From: Nitrospira sp.
GTDB lineage: Bacteria; Nitrospirota; Nitrospiria; Nitrospirales; Nitrospiraceae
Assembly: GCA_016873435.1 (NCBI GenBank)
Contig: VGXF01000007.1
Span: forward strand, 1-64,000
Direction: 5' to 3'
Length of the DNA stretch: 64,000 bases
The notes beneath the pieces are model-generated. The model was not told the origin of the DNA and ran no database searches. It worked only from the letters and a program-made list of their open reading frames with translations. A program made the position numbers and the translations under genes. Positions 17,242-25,498 of the stretch are shown piece by piece (within the stretch, counting starts at the first letter, position 1; each line of letters begins with the position of its first letter).

Positions 17242-17877
17242 TCACTTGTTCGGTTGCGGCGTGTAGCGCAGGTACGGCTTCACGGCCTTGAACCCCTTGG
17301 GGAAAAGCTTCTTTGCCTCCTCGTCGTTGACCGCTGGCGTGATGATGCAGTCCTGCCCGTCCTTCCAATTGACCGGCGTAGCCACTTTGAACTTCGCCGT
17401 GAGCTGCAGCGAATCGATCACGCGGAGCAGTTCGTCAAAGTTCCTTCCGCAGGAAGCAGGGTACGTAAGCTGGAGCTTGATCTTCTTGTCCGGCCCGATC
17501 ACGAACACTGAGCGGACGGTCATGTTGTCCAGCGCGTTCGGATGGATCATGTCGTAGAGTTGCGCGACCTTTTTTTCAGGGTCGGCGATGAGGGGATAGG
17601 CCACCGTGCACGACTGCGTTTCGTTGATGTCCTTGATCCAGCCCTTGTGTGAGTCCAGCGGGTCCACGCTGATAGCCAATACTTTGACTCCTCGCTTTTC
17701 AAATTCGCCCTTAATCTTCGCCATGTAGCCCAGCTCGGTCGTGCAGACCGGCGTAAAGTCCTTGGGGTGCGAGAAGAGAATGCACCAGCCGCCGCCAATC
17801 CATTGATGGAAGTCAATCTTGCCCTCGGTCGTGTCCGCCGTAAAATTCGGCGCTTCGTCTCCCAATCGCAGTGCCAT
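17242..17877 (-). CDS. 1-Cys (Prx6-type) peroxiredoxin
   Basis: A 211-residue thiol peroxidase reducing hydrogen peroxide and organic peroxides. The peroxidatic Cys45 lies in DFTPVCTTELG. The Prx6-like C-terminal domain has RVIDSLQLT and VNWKDGQDCIITPAV. In the family the segment before RNFDELLRVIDSLQ is normally PATTG; here it is PASCG, which adds a cysteine. An AAGGAGG site precedes the ATG. It has its own promoter about 60 bases upstream and ends at the shared bidirectional terminator. Confidence 0.95.
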   Translation of the reverse strand: MALRLGDEAPNFTADTTEGKIDFHQWIGGGWCILFSHPKDFTPVCTTELGYMAKIKGEFEKRGVKVLAISVDPLDSHKGWIKDINETQSCTVAYPLIADPEKKVAQLYDMIHPNALDNMTVRSVFVIGPDKKIKLQLTYPASCGRNFDELLRVIDSLQLTAKFKVATPVNWKDGQDCIITPAVNDEEAKKLFPKGFKAVKPYLRYTPQPNK

Positions 17878-17938
17878 GGCCGGCCTCCTTTCACTGACTG
17901 GCTCGGATGAAGTGATGCGTCACGAATGATTGACGCGT

Positions 17939-17968
17939 AGCATACTCTTCGGCTTTGAACGAGTGCAA
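17939..17968 (-). promoter_or_regulatory. Promoter for the peroxiredoxin gene
   Basis: On the minus strand: TTGCAC (17968-17963), 18 nt, then TATGCT (17944-17939). Transcription would begin near 17931, about 55 nt before the start codon. The rest of the 312-base gap up to 18189 shows no gene. TATACT at about 18139 could be a -10 for the plus-strand lipoprotein, but a matching -35 is not clear. Confidence 0.5.
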
Positions 17969-18189
17969 GGGCATTGTCTTAAGTTACGGAACGACCAAAC
18001 AGTCTTATCCAATCTCTCGTGAGACCGCGTATTCACTAGCCTCAGATTTGATCAGTTTTATCGACATATGAAACCTGACCCGGCCAGCGCATCTCGCAGG
18101 GTGGCGACGGAAGAAGAATCACAAATAGTCCTTTTAGTGTATACTTACCCCTGCTCGCTCTCCCGTAGTCTCTTCTCGGAGGTTCATCT

Positions 18190-18462
18190 ATGAATCTTCG
18201 TTATCTCCTTCTCGTCAGCACTCTCGTCACTGCGTGTGTCTTTTCAAGTTGCTCAAGCGCAGGCGAGTCCCAGGAAGTCAAAGACTACAAAGTACAATGC
18301 GACCGAGGCGATGCGATAGGGTGTTTCAATCTGGGTACGATGTATGAGAACGGCGACGGCGTGAAACAAAGCGACACCGATGCCCTCAACTATTACGGAA
18401 AAGCGTGCGATTTGAAGGACGAGGATGGGTGCGAGAACTACGCACGAATGAAGAAGAGGTGA
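18190..18462 (+). CDS. Small Sel1-repeat lipoprotein
   Basis: A 90-residue protein with a signal sequence ending in a lipobox-like LVTACVFSSC, so it is probably a lipoprotein. The mature part is a single Sel1/Hcp-like repeat: GDAIGCFNLGTMYENGDGV, then DTDALNYYGKACDLKDEDGC. Regularly spaced cysteines (GC..., KAC, GC) resemble the disulfide-locked repeats of Hcp proteins. CTCGGAGG lies before the ATG. GC content is visibly lower than in neighbouring genes, which suggests later arrival. Function unknown. Confidence 0.75.
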   Translation: MNLRYLLLVSTLVTACVFSSCSSAGESQEVKDYKVQCDRGDAIGCFNLGTMYENGDGVKQSDTDALNYYGKACDLKDEDGCENYARMKKR

Positions 18463-18499
18463 CTTACTGAAAGCTTTCCCCCTTTAGAAGGTCGTAACA

Positions 18500-18688
18500 A
18501 TGGAATGTCCAGCATGTGGAAAATCTGGTCAGCGAATTTCCGTTCGCTGTAATACATGCGGGTGTTCCTTTTGTCTCGATGGGAACTGCAGTGGTACTTT
18601 TGGTGGGAAGTTAGTGATCGCAGGTTCTGGAAGAGCTCCAGGGTCTAAATGTAAGGCTTGTGGCAAGGGAGCGCTTGAACGCATTTAA
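18500..18688 (+). CDS. Small Cys-rich zinc-ribbon-like protein
   Basis: A 62-residue protein with four cysteine pairs or near pairs: CPAC, CNTCGC, CLDGNC and CKAC. It could bind two zinc ions as paired zinc ribbons. There is no signal peptide. AGAAGG lies before the ATG, 37 bases after the lipoprotein gene. Base composition is low in GC like its neighbour. I know no named family. The even Cys spacing makes a real gene likely despite its size. Confidence 0.55.
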   Translation: MECPACGKSGQRISVRCNTCGCSFCLDGNCSGTFGGKLVIAGSGRAPGSKCKACGKGALERI

Positions 18689-18783
18689 ATGATCTATCCT
18701 TATCGCGTTGACCTCTTTAGGAATTTATTCACTTGTTAGGTGTATTAACTCCCTCCTTTGAAGATCACGACGTGGGTAAAGTG

Positions 18784-18833
18784 GATGAGCTCGAAGAGGG
18801 CCGGCTCTAAGGTTTGACTCCCCTCAGCTCATC
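18784..18833 (+). other. tRNA-like relic
   Basis: A 50-base segment has an 8-bp outer stem GATGAGCT/AGCTCATC, an inner AGAG/CTCT hairpin, and GGTTTGACTCCCC, close to the tRNA T-loop consensus. It resembles a tRNA that has lost its D arm. It lies 63 bases before the intact tRNA-Glu. It may be a decayed tRNA or a chance structure. Confidence 0.3.
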
Positions 18834-18896
18834 TGTTAGATTTCACGGCCGTGCCCCGGGGCTCTCCGGTGCATCGCTTCAAAGCAGCAATCGAAC

Positions 18897-18974
18897 GTCC
18901 CCATCGTCTAGCCAGGCCTAGGACATTGCCCTTTCAAGGCAGTAACACGGGTTCGAATCCCGTTGGGGACACCA
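18897..18974 (+). tRNA. tRNA-Glu(UUC)
   Basis: A 78-nt cloverleaf from GTCCCCA to TGGGGAC-ACCA. The anticodon stem TTGCC/GGCAG closes the loop CTTTCAA, anticodon TTC. The T loop is GGTTCGAATCC. A two-gene low-GC patch lies just upstream; no duplicated 3' end (attachment-site copy) was found. Confidence 0.95.
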
Positions 18975-19105
18975 CGCCACGCTTGTGGGGGGCGCACGCT
19001 TTTTATCGGGACATCGGATTCGATGCGTGCAGAGAAACACCCTAAGTGTATCCAGTCTTGAAACCGGATCGTGTCCTGTATCCGTCGATTAGTCCGAGGT
19101 TGCAC

Positions 19106-19972
19106 ATGACGTCGTCTCAAGTCTCCGTTCAGGTGCTCGGCCTGTTTTTCGCAGGGCTGCTTCTCCTCGGCGCCGCCGATGACAACAAGGCGCCGGTGAT
19201 TCCACCCGGCGAGCCGAAGGGGGCGGACGCCGCGCCGATGAAATTGATCCCTGAGGGTGAATTCACGATGGGAACGGAGGATGTCGGGTTGAACTGGCAT
19301 CAGGGCAATCCCAACGAGCATCCGCCACATGCCGTGAAACTGCGCGCCTATTGGATCGATCAGTTTGAGGTGACCGTTGAGCGGTACGCGAAGTTTCTCG
19401 AGGCCACTAAGCACGATCCACCGCTGTGGGAAGAGGATGCAACCGGTTCGGCGCCAGACCGTCCCGTGGTCGGTGTGACCTGGAAGGACGCCATCGACTA
19501 TTGCAAGTGGGCGGGTAAGCGCCTGCCGACTGAGGCCGAATGGGAAAAAGCGGCTCGCGGAACGGATCTGCGCCGGTTTCCGTGGGGGGAGATGCAGCCT
19601 TTCGTGGACATTGTTAATTACAACCGCGGTCCCTGGGTGAGCTACCCGGTGACGTTGATCGCGGTTACGGCCGGGCTCGAGGGCATGAGTATCCGGCACG
19701 GCTTGAAGACGGGCGGCACCAGTCCCTATGGGCTCTATCACATGTCCGGCAACGCCAGCGAATGGGTGGCAGACTGGTATGACGCCGAGTATTACGCAAA
19801 AAGCTCGAAGGAGAATCCGCCCGGACCCGAGAAGGGCGAGAAAAAAGTGATTCGCGGCGGGAGCTGGAGCGATCCGCCGCGCAATCTGCGCGTGACCGTC
19901 CGGTTGAAGGCCACGCCGGATTATCAGGACTCAACCATCGGTTTCCGGTGCGCCATGGACACGGCCAAATAA
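19106..19972 (+). CDS. SUMF1/FGE-domain secreted protein
   Basis: About 288 residues: a signal peptide (hydrophobic 10-25) followed by a complete formylglycine-generating-enzyme-like sulfatase-modifying domain. Landmarks are IPEGEFTMGTED, HAVKLRAYWIDQFEVT, KRLPTEAEWEKAARG, SGNASEWVADWYD and VIRGGSWSD...GFRCA. The catalytic cysteine pair of true FGE is not seen, so it is more likely a binding or structural member. I chose the inner ATG at 19106 (GAGG upstream, signal peptide directly after) over the frame opening at 19046. A second such protein lies at 58649-59545. Confidence 0.85.
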   Translation: MTSSQVSVQVLGLFFAGLLLLGAADDNKAPVIPPGEPKGADAAPMKLIPEGEFTMGTEDVGLNWHQGNPNEHPPHAVKLRAYWIDQFEVTVERYAKFLEATKHDPPLWEEDATGSAPDRPVVGVTWKDAIDYCKWAGKRLPTEAEWEKAARGTDLRRFPWGEMQPFVDIVNYNRGPWVSYPVTLIAVTAGLEGMSIRHGLKTGGTSPYGLYHMSGNASEWVADWYDAEYYAKSSKENPPGPEKGEKKVIRGGSWSDPPRNLRVTVRLKATPDYQDSTIGFRCAMDTAK

Positions 19973-20038
19973 CAAGGGAGCAGGTTAGTTCCGGATGATG
20001 GCCCAGCAGAATGAAGGCCGTTCCCGCCGTACGATCCC

Positions 20039-20066
20039 CATTCACCATCAACCATTGACCGTCAGC
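20039..20066. repeat. Four tandem heptamers before the thioredoxin-like gene
   Basis: CATTCAC, CATCAAC, CATTGAC and CGTCAGC follow one another without gaps and end one base before the start codon at 20068. They belong to the 7-bp-period repeats seen elsewhere in this window. Confidence 0.6.
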
Positions 20067-20067
20067 T

Positions 20068-20598
20068 ATGTCCCTTCAGATCGGTGACCTCGCCCCTATT
20101 TTTTCGTTGCCCGGCACTGACGGACGCACGCATGCTCTCGATGATTGGCTGGACGCGACAGCGCTCGTCGTCGTCTTTTCCTGCAACCACTGTCCCTACG
20201 TGCAAGCCTATGAGAGCCGCCTCATCGACATCCAACGCGACTACGCCGGACGCGGTGTGCAGGTGGTCGCGATCAATTCCAACGACGATGTGCGTTATCC
20301 GGAGGATGGCTTCGAGCCGATGGGGGAGCGCGTGAAGGCCAGGGGATTCAACTTCCCTTATCTGCGGGATGCCACGCAAGTGGTTGCGCGGGCGTATGGC
20401 GCCACCCATACGCCGCAGCTCTTCGTCTTCGATCGTGCGCGGCGGCTGCGCTATACGGGGAAAATCGACGATAACTGGCAGTGCCCGAACGCGGTGACGC
20501 GCCATTTTCTGCGCGAGGCGATCGAAGCAATACTGGCCGGCCGCGCGCCAGCTGAGCCGCAAACGCACGCGATCGGCTGCACTATCAAGTGGGCCTGA
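20068..20598 (+). CDS. Thioredoxin-fold (AhpC/TSA-like) protein
   Basis: A 176-residue protein with the TlpA/peroxiredoxin-like thioredoxin fold. The redox motif is CNHC in VVVFSCNHCPYVQAY, followed by GATHTPQLFVFDRARRLRYTG with the cis-Pro. There is no signal peptide, so it is probably cytoplasmic. Relatives are called thioredoxin family proteins and their partner is unknown. The next gene, a c-type cytochrome, starts inside its last codons, so the two are translationally coupled. Confidence 0.88.
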   Translation: MSLQIGDLAPIFSLPGTDGRTHALDDWLDATALVVVFSCNHCPYVQAYESRLIDIQRDYAGRGVQVVAINSNDDVRYPEDGFEPMGERVKARGFNFPYLRDATQVVARAYGATHTPQLFVFDRARRLRYTGKIDDNWQCPNAVTRHFLREAIEAILAGRAPAEPQTHAIGCTIKWA

Positions 20599-21089
20599 CT
20601 GTGGCCGAACGTGAGTCGACTGGACAGGCGTGGACCTTTCTGATCGCCGGCATCATCCTAGCCGGAGCCACCTATGCCCTGCTCAAGCCCGTTCCCGAGC
20701 CGGTTCCAATTTCCGAGCAGTCGTCTGTTCCGAAACTCGATCCGGCGATGATTCCGTTGGTGACCGGCGAAGAGCCGATCGAGCTGCTCTTCATCAAGGC
20801 CGGCTGCCCAGTCTGCCATACCATTCCCGGCATCGCGGGTGCGGATGGGCGCGTGGGGCCGAAACTGGTGCTAGGTACCTCGGGGCCGCAGCGGCTGGCA
20901 GACCCTCAGTACAAGGGACGGGCCAGCACGGTCCGGGCCTATATCGTGGAATCGGTGCTGGAGCCGGGGGCCTATGTGGTGCCGGGTTTTCCGGATCAGG
21001 CAATGCCGCGCTGGTACGGGCAGAAATTGAGCGCCGGCGCGGTAGAGAAAATCGCGGAGTATCTGGAAGGAGTGCAGGAGGCACCCTGA
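20589..21089 (+). CDS. Membrane-anchored mono-heme c-type cytochrome
   Basis: A 166-residue protein with one N-terminal membrane helix (about 13-32, WTFLIAGIILAGATYALL) and a periplasmic cytochrome c domain. The heme motif is CPVCH; a methionine in DQAMPRWYG is a likely sixth ligand. The GTG start at 20589 overlaps the end of the thioredoxin-like gene; GTG at 20601 is an alternative. It is probably a small electron carrier in the periplasm. Confidence 0.85.
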   Translation: MGLTVAERESTGQAWTFLIAGIILAGATYALLKPVPEPVPISEQSSVPKLDPAMIPLVTGEEPIELLFIKAGCPVCHTIPGIAGADGRVGPKLVLGTSGPQRLADPQYKGRASTVRAYIVESVLEPGAYVVPGFPDQAMPRWYGQKLSAGAVEKIAEYLEGVQEAP

Positions 21090-21120
21090 CCGGTCCTCCA
21101 AAAGAGGAGTCTGGGCGTCC

Positions 21121-21258
21121 TCACATCTCCTTGATGCTGAACCCGCCGGACGAGGCCGGTGCCGCGCCGGGCCTGAGAGGAACAACCGCGGGGGCCGCAG
21201 GCTGGGCTGCAGCGGGAGCGTCTAGTCCAGCGGCCGTCGGTGCCTCGTCCGCCTGCAT
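21121..21258 (-). other. Pro/Ala-rich short frame downstream of bioF, possible remnant
   Basis: The minus strand has 45 codons from an ATG at 21258 to TGA at 21121, open a little further upstream to a TAG. The product is very rich in Ala and Pro and ends SSGGFSIKEM. It lies downstream of bioF on the same strand and could be the C-terminal remnant of a lost gene or chance. The other bases between 21090 and 21354 show nothing. Confidence 0.2.
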
Positions 21259-21354
21259 GTCGGCGAGCGGGATCTTCAGCAGAGCCTGCTAAATTGTGAT
21301 TGAAACCGTTGTGCAGTGCAAATCCATGGTGGGAAGGCAGCATACCATTTCGAA

Positions 21355-22515
21355 TTAGATTAACCGCAGTGCCTCGCCCGCCGTCCGAAAGGCGCCCAGA
21401 ACCCGGTCCATCTGCGTGTGGCTGTGCGCCGAGGTGACAGTGACCCGAATGCGGCTGGTGCCCTTCGGGACGGTTGGCGGGCGGATGGCGGGTGCGTAGA
21501 CGTCCAATGCAAGCAGCCGCTCAGCCATGGCCACAGTTTTTTCAGTATCGCCAATCACGATCGGCAGGATGGGGCTGGCGCTGTCGGCTATCCGAAAGCC
21601 CAGCGTCGTCAGACCTCCATGCAGATACCGGCGGTTTTCCCACAGTCGTGCCCGGCGCTCCGGTTCCTGCTGCACGAGGCGGAGCGCGGCGACCGTCGCC
21701 GCCGCTGTCGCAGGCGGCAGCGCGGTCGCGAAGAGAAAAGTCCGGGCCGTGTTGAGCAGATACTGAATCGTGGCGGATGACCCGACAATGTAGGCGCCGC
21801 CGGTACCAAGCGCCTTGCCGAGCGTCCCCATGTGAAACGGCACTCGCGATTCCAGATTGAAATGTTCCGGCGTGCCTCTTCCGTGTGCTCCCATCACGCC
21901 CGTGCCGTGGGCGTCATCGATGTAGAGCTGCGCACCGTAGTGGCCGGCCAGTTCGACTAATTGAGGTAGCGGGGCGAGATCGCCGTCCATGCTGAACACG
22001 CCGTCCGTGACGATCAACGTTCTACGTTGGGCTGTTCGTCTGGCAAGCAGGGATTTCAAGTGGGCCATGTCGTTGTGACGGTAGACGCGGAAGTCCGCGC
22101 TGCTTAGCCGGCAGCCGTCCACCAGGCTGGCGTGGCAGAGCCGGTCGGCCAGAATGAGCCCGCCGGTTTCGATCAGGGCGGGAATCACGCCGAGATTGGC
22201 CAGGTAGCCGGAACCAAACGTGAGTGCCGCCTCGGTACCTTTGAATTTGGCTAGCGCGGCCTCGAGCTCTGTGTGCGGCGGCAGCGTGCCAGAGATCAAA
22301 CGCGCTGCGCCGGCCCCCACACCGAACCTCTCGGTGGCGTCGATTGCGGCCTGCTTGAGAGCCGGATGGGCGGCCAGACCTAGATAATCGTTTGAGGCCA
22401 TGAGGATCACTGGCCGGCCGGCGAGCGTCACTTCGGGGCCTGAGGCCGATGCAATCGTGCGCAGCTGGCGTAGGAGCGACTGTTGAGCGAGGTCATTCAA
22501 CCGCTGCTGGAACAT
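21355..22515 (-). CDS. bioF: 8-amino-7-oxononanoate synthase
   Basis: A 386-residue PLP enzyme of the alpha-oxoamine synthase family, condensing pimeloyl-thioester and alanine in biotin synthesis. The PLP lysine lies in GTLGKALGTGGAY; the cofactor-binding DDAHGTGVMGAHGRGT precedes it. Length and order fit BioF; KBL or another family member cannot be fully excluded by eye. GAAGGAACC precedes the ATG and overlaps the stop of the small upstream gene, so the two are coupled. The other biotin genes are not in this window. Confidence 0.9.
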   Translation of the reverse strand: MFQQRLNDLAQQSLLRQLRTIASASGPEVTLAGRPVILMASNDYLGLAAHPALKQAAIDATERFGVGAGAARLISGTLPPHTELEAALAKFKGTEAALTFGSGYLANLGVIPALIETGGLILADRLCHASLVDGCRLSSADFRVYRHNDMAHLKSLLARRTAQRRTLIVTDGVFSMDGDLAPLPQLVELAGHYGAQLYIDDAHGTGVMGAHGRGTPEHFNLESRVPFHMGTLGKALGTGGAYIVGSSATIQYLLNTARTFLFATALPPATAAATVAALRLVQQEPERRARLWENRRYLHGGLTTLGFRIADSASPILPIVIGDTEKTVAMAERLLALDVYAPAIRPPTVPKGTSRIRVTVTSAHSHTQMDRVLGAFRTAGEALRLI

Positions 22516-22527
22516 GTTCCGGTTCCT

Positions 22528-22851
22528 TCAATGTATTCTGGGCCTGTGCCGGACAGGCCCCGCTTCCAAGACGACGGAGAGTAGCACGCCGGCCCCCGAA
22601 GTGCCGAGACCGGCGGTTAGAAACGGTGTCTGATACATAAAGGTAGCCACGTGCATACCGGCCGGGACGACGACGGCCCCAGCAGCAGGAGATTGCCCCA
22701 CATAATTAGACCGCTCCCCGCCGTTCTCCAACGTGGCCAGCAGGAGTATGCCCAGCGCGATGGCAGCCGAGCCCCGCCAATTTGCAGCTGGGTAGGGCGG
22801 TGCGCCTGATCCGGAATCAGCGGTGCTGGAAGGCGACAGCGGCAACATCAC
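22528..22851 (-). CDS. Hypothetical small membrane protein upstream of bioF
   Basis: A 107-residue frame with a GTG start and two hydrophobic stretches (about 28-40 and 78-95). It ends 12 bases before bioF, and its stop codon overlaps the bioF ribosome binding site. A well-formed minus-strand promoter (22902-22929) would transcribe it together with bioF. No family is recognised and no Shine-Dalgarno is seen, so it may be just a leader. Confidence 0.4.
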   Translation of the reverse strand: MMLPLSPSSTADSGSGAPPYPAANWRGSAAIALGILLLATLENGGERSNYVGQSPAAGAVVVPAGMHVATFMYQTPFLTAGLGTSGAGVLLSVVLEAGPVRHRPRIH

Positions 22852-22901
22852 CGTATGGGGGAAGGAGGTTTACGCCGCGCAAGAATGAAACGTGGCCGTA
22901 C

Positions 22902-22929
22902 GTTATACTGGGCTCTTCGACACTGTCAA
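22902..22929 (-). promoter_or_regulatory. Minus-strand promoter for the bioF unit
   Basis: Reading leftward: TTGACA (22929-22924), 16 nt, then TATAAC (22907-22902). It is divergent from, and mirrored by, the promoter at 22952-22981. Confidence 0.65.
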
Positions 22930-22957
22930 TGTGAGCATGCCCGCGGGCGCATTGACA
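22924..22957. promoter_or_regulatory. Inverted repeat linking two divergent promoters
   Basis: TGTCAATG (22924-22931) and CATTGACA (22950-22957) form a perfect 8-bp inverted repeat with an 18-bp GC-rich spacer. Each arm contains the -35 hexamer of one promoter. It may be a shared operator, or simply two back-to-back -35 boxes. Confidence 0.55.
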
Positions 22958-22981
22958 AAGGTGGAATAACATTAGTATAAG
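22952..22981 (+). promoter_or_regulatory. Plus-strand promoter for the TPR protein gene
   Basis: TTGACA (22952-22957), 18 nt, TATAAG (22976-22981). Transcription would begin near 22988, about 40 nt before the ATG at 23030. Confidence 0.7.
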
Positions 22982-23029
22982 CGCGGCGCGCGGTCAGGGA
23001 CGGCCGCACGGAAGACGGACGGGTGTTCG

Positions 23030-23806
23030 ATGACGTATCGGATCAGACGCGACGCACCTGAGATTCACGCGGACGAAGCCCATCTCATGAGTGGGATGGA
23101 GCGCCTGCTGGGCACGCTCGAGCAGAACCGGGCGAGCGTGCTGATCGGCCTGCTGGTAGCCGTGCTGGCCATTGCGGCGGTGGCTGGTGCGCTCTGGTAC
23201 GAGAGTCGGCAGGACGCGGCTGCCGAGGATTTGTACCGGGAGGCCACGCGTTTGTACCTGGACCGTCCGGTGGACAGTCTGGCTAAGGCGAACGAGCATC
23301 TTCAACAGGCCATTGAGAAGTTCCGCCAGGTCATCAATCAGTATCCGCGCAGTCACGGCGCCCCGCTCGCCCTTTTCCAGCTCGGCAACGCGCTCGTGCA
23401 GCACAAGGAACTCAAGGACGGGATCGAGGCCTACAATAAATACGTGACGACCTACGGCACGAACAAGATGATGCTGGGGCTGGTCTATCAGCGGATGGCC
23501 TACGCGCATTTACTAAATAACGACCAGGATGCGGCCGTCAAGGCCTTTACCATGGTGGTGACGCTGCCCGGGACGTTAAACAAAGACCAGGTGCTGTTTG
23601 AACTCGGTAAGTTAGAGGAGGCGGTTTCGCGTCCGGAAGGCGCGCTGGCCCACTATCAGGATCTGGTCAAGATTTTCCCAAACTCGCCGTTTGCCGGAGA
23701 GGCAACGGTGCGCATGAAGGCGCTGGAAGCAAAGAAGGCGCCTGGAAGCTCCGCGCCCACGGTTACACCGCCACCCGTGCCCTCAAGCAAACCAGCCACA
23801 CGCTGA
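23030..23806 (+). CDS. Membrane-anchored TPR protein (YfgM/BamD-like)
   Basis: A 258-residue protein with a short cytoplasmic N-terminus, one membrane helix at about 40-58 (SVLIGLLVAVLAIAAVAGAL) and a periplasmic helical part with TPR-like repeats (residues 65-230; for example FRQVINQYPRSHGAPLALFQLGNALV). The tail is Pro/Ser/Thr-rich. The architecture matches YfgM-type ancillary envelope chaperones and BamD-like repeats; which of these applies is unclear. It has its own promoter and converges with the mltD gene, 13 bases away. Confidence 0.78.
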   Translation: MTYRIRRDAPEIHADEAHLMSGMERLLGTLEQNRASVLIGLLVAVLAIAAVAGALWYESRQDAAAEDLYREATRLYLDRPVDSLAKANEHLQQAIEKFRQVINQYPRSHGAPLALFQLGNALVQHKELKDGIEAYNKYVTTYGTNKMMLGLVYQRMAYAHLLNNDQDAAVKAFTMVVTLPGTLNKDQVLFELGKLEEAVSRPEGALAHYQDLVKIFPNSPFAGEATVRMKALEAKKAPGSSAPTVTPPPVPSSKPATR

Positions 23807-23819
23807 TCGAGGAACACTC

Positions 23820-25313
23820 TTAGCGACCGATGAGGAGCATCTGGCCGACTTTGATGGAGCGGCCGGAGAGCTTGTTGCGCTCCTTCAATTTGTCTACCGT
23901 CAGATGAAACCGTTTGGCGATCGTGCTGAGACTGTCGCCCATCTGCACCCGATACCACCGCGGGGTCGTCTCCGCAGCTTTCGGGGGGCGGGTTACAACG
24001 ACCGGCCCCGTCCAGGTTTTGATGGCGGCCACGGCCTGCTCGGTCGTTCCGTGGCTGCCCACGGGCACTTTTAAATGGTAGGCACGGTCGTCGGGCGGCG
24101 TCACGTCGCGGCGCAGCTCCGGATTCAACCGGCGCAGTTCGTCATAGGAGAGATCCGCGGCCGCGGCGATGGCCTTGAGGTGCAGCGGCCGTGAGATGAT
24201 GATTTCCTCGAACTGGTGCATCTCCGTCGCAGCGGTCTCGAATCCGTACTGATCCGGATTTTTGGCAATGATCGCCGCTGCCATGAAACGGGGAACATAT
24301 TCCCGAGTTTCCGGCTTGATGAATTTCGTCTGCGCGATCTCCCAGAAACTTTCCGCGCGCGCTTGCTTGAGCGCGCGCTGAATCTTTCGCTCGCCAGCGT
24401 TGTAGGCGGCCATGGCCAGCGGCCAGGTACCAAAGAGATCGTAGAGGTCGCGCAGGTAGCGCGCGGCAGCGACCGTAGATTTGATCGGATCGCGGCGCTC
24501 GTCGACGTAATCGTCCACGCGCAGGCCGTAGCTCTTGCCGGTCGCCTGCATGAACTGCCAGGGGCCTGCCGCCCGGGCCCGTGAATAGGCTTTCGGGTTG
24601 AACCCGCTTTCGACCAGCGACAAAAACACCAGATCAGCCGGCAATTGGAACTGCGCGAAGATTTTTTCGACGAGCGGCTTGTAATGGTTCAGCCGGGTGA
24701 GCCACTGGTCGAAGTGATCGTGCTTGGACGTTTGGAAATAGCGAATGTGGCGCTCCACGCGGGCGGTCCGGACCAACGGAATGTGCGAGAGATGTTCTGC
24801 AAGCTCTTGGATCGAATCCGGCATGTCACCCATGCCGCCGAAGAGCGTTTTGAACCGCCAGAGCAGTTGCGGCGGTTGCGGTTCGGGCAGTTCGCCGTAG
24901 GCGACGGTCTCGCCGTGGTCAGGCAGATCCGTCGCGATTAATGTATCGCCCTCCTGCGCGTCGGTTTCAGCCACCAGGTCTGTGTCCGGCTCGTCCGCAG
25001 CATTGCTGTCGTTGGCATCGGGCGGCTCCGTCGGCAGTTCCTCAGCGACAACGGGTGGCAGCTTCAGAGTTACAGCCGCGGCGTCGCTGTCGGGCGAAGC
25101 GGGCGCTACGGCGTTTTCGGATTCGGCGACTGCGAAATCGTCGAGCGTGTTGTCAAAAACGGAGGCTTGAAAGGATGGCACGCCTGTGTCGAGCCGATCC
25201 GCAAGAGCGGGCGTACCACCGTACAGCAGCAGGCCTGCGCACAGGAGACCCGCAGCGATGAAAGTCAGAATAATCCGGTGTCGGGGGAGGTGTGATTTGA
25301 TGTTTAAACGCAT
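23820..25313 (-). CDS. mltD: Membrane-bound lytic murein transglycosylase D-like
   Basis: A 497-residue peptidoglycan hydrolase with an N-terminal hydrophobic anchor (15-33), an acidic linker, and a lytic transglycosylase domain at about 200-330. The catalytic Glu is in LVESGFNP, with AGPWQFMQATGKSYGL and AMAAYNAGERKIQRAL. A LysM domain (YRVQMGDSLSTIAKRF...VGQMLLIGR) ends the protein. One terminal LysM is clear; the middle region may hold a second, weaker one. It cleaves glycan strands to 1,6-anhydro-MurNAc products, which the AmgK/MurU pair at 45-47 kb can recycle. Confidence 0.92.
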   Translation of the reverse strand: MRLNIKSHLPRHRIILTFIAAGLLCAGLLLYGGTPALADRLDTGVPSFQASVFDNTLDDFAVAESENAVAPASPDSDAAAVTLKLPPVVAEELPTEPPDANDSNAADEPDTDLVAETDAQEGDTLIATDLPDHGETVAYGELPEPQPPQLLWRFKTLFGGMGDMPDSIQELAEHLSHIPLVRTARVERHIRYFQTSKHDHFDQWLTRLNHYKPLVEKIFAQFQLPADLVFLSLVESGFNPKAYSRARAAGPWQFMQATGKSYGLRVDDYVDERRDPIKSTVAAARYLRDLYDLFGTWPLAMAAYNAGERKIQRALKQARAESFWEIAQTKFIKPETREYVPRFMAAAIIAKNPDQYGFETAATEMHQFEEIIISRPLHLKAIAAAADLSYDELRRLNPELRRDVTPPDDRAYHLKVPVGSHGTTEQAVAAIKTWTGPVVVTRPPKAAETTPRWYRVQMGDSLSTIAKRFHLTVDKLKERNKLSGRSIKVGQMLLIGR

Positions 25314-25415
25314 GCAGTTTGAGAATAAATTCAGCGGGAAAACTTGTCAAGACAATCTGGGAGTCCAAACCGCGCGGTACCGGTGATTGCACGCGAAAAT
25401 CGGCCTCCGGTTGCC

Positions 25416-25445
25416 TTGACCCTTCCCGGACGCCTGTGGTAGCGT
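25416..25445 (+). promoter_or_regulatory. Promoter for the aminotransferase-serA unit
   Basis: TTGACC (25416-25421), 18 nt, TAGCGT (25440-25445). It lies about 55 bases upstream of the ATG at 25499. Confidence 0.45.
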
Positions 25446-25498
25446 GACCTTCTTCCTGCCGGTCGAACACGATCTGGAATTTACTGAGGGGACCATTC

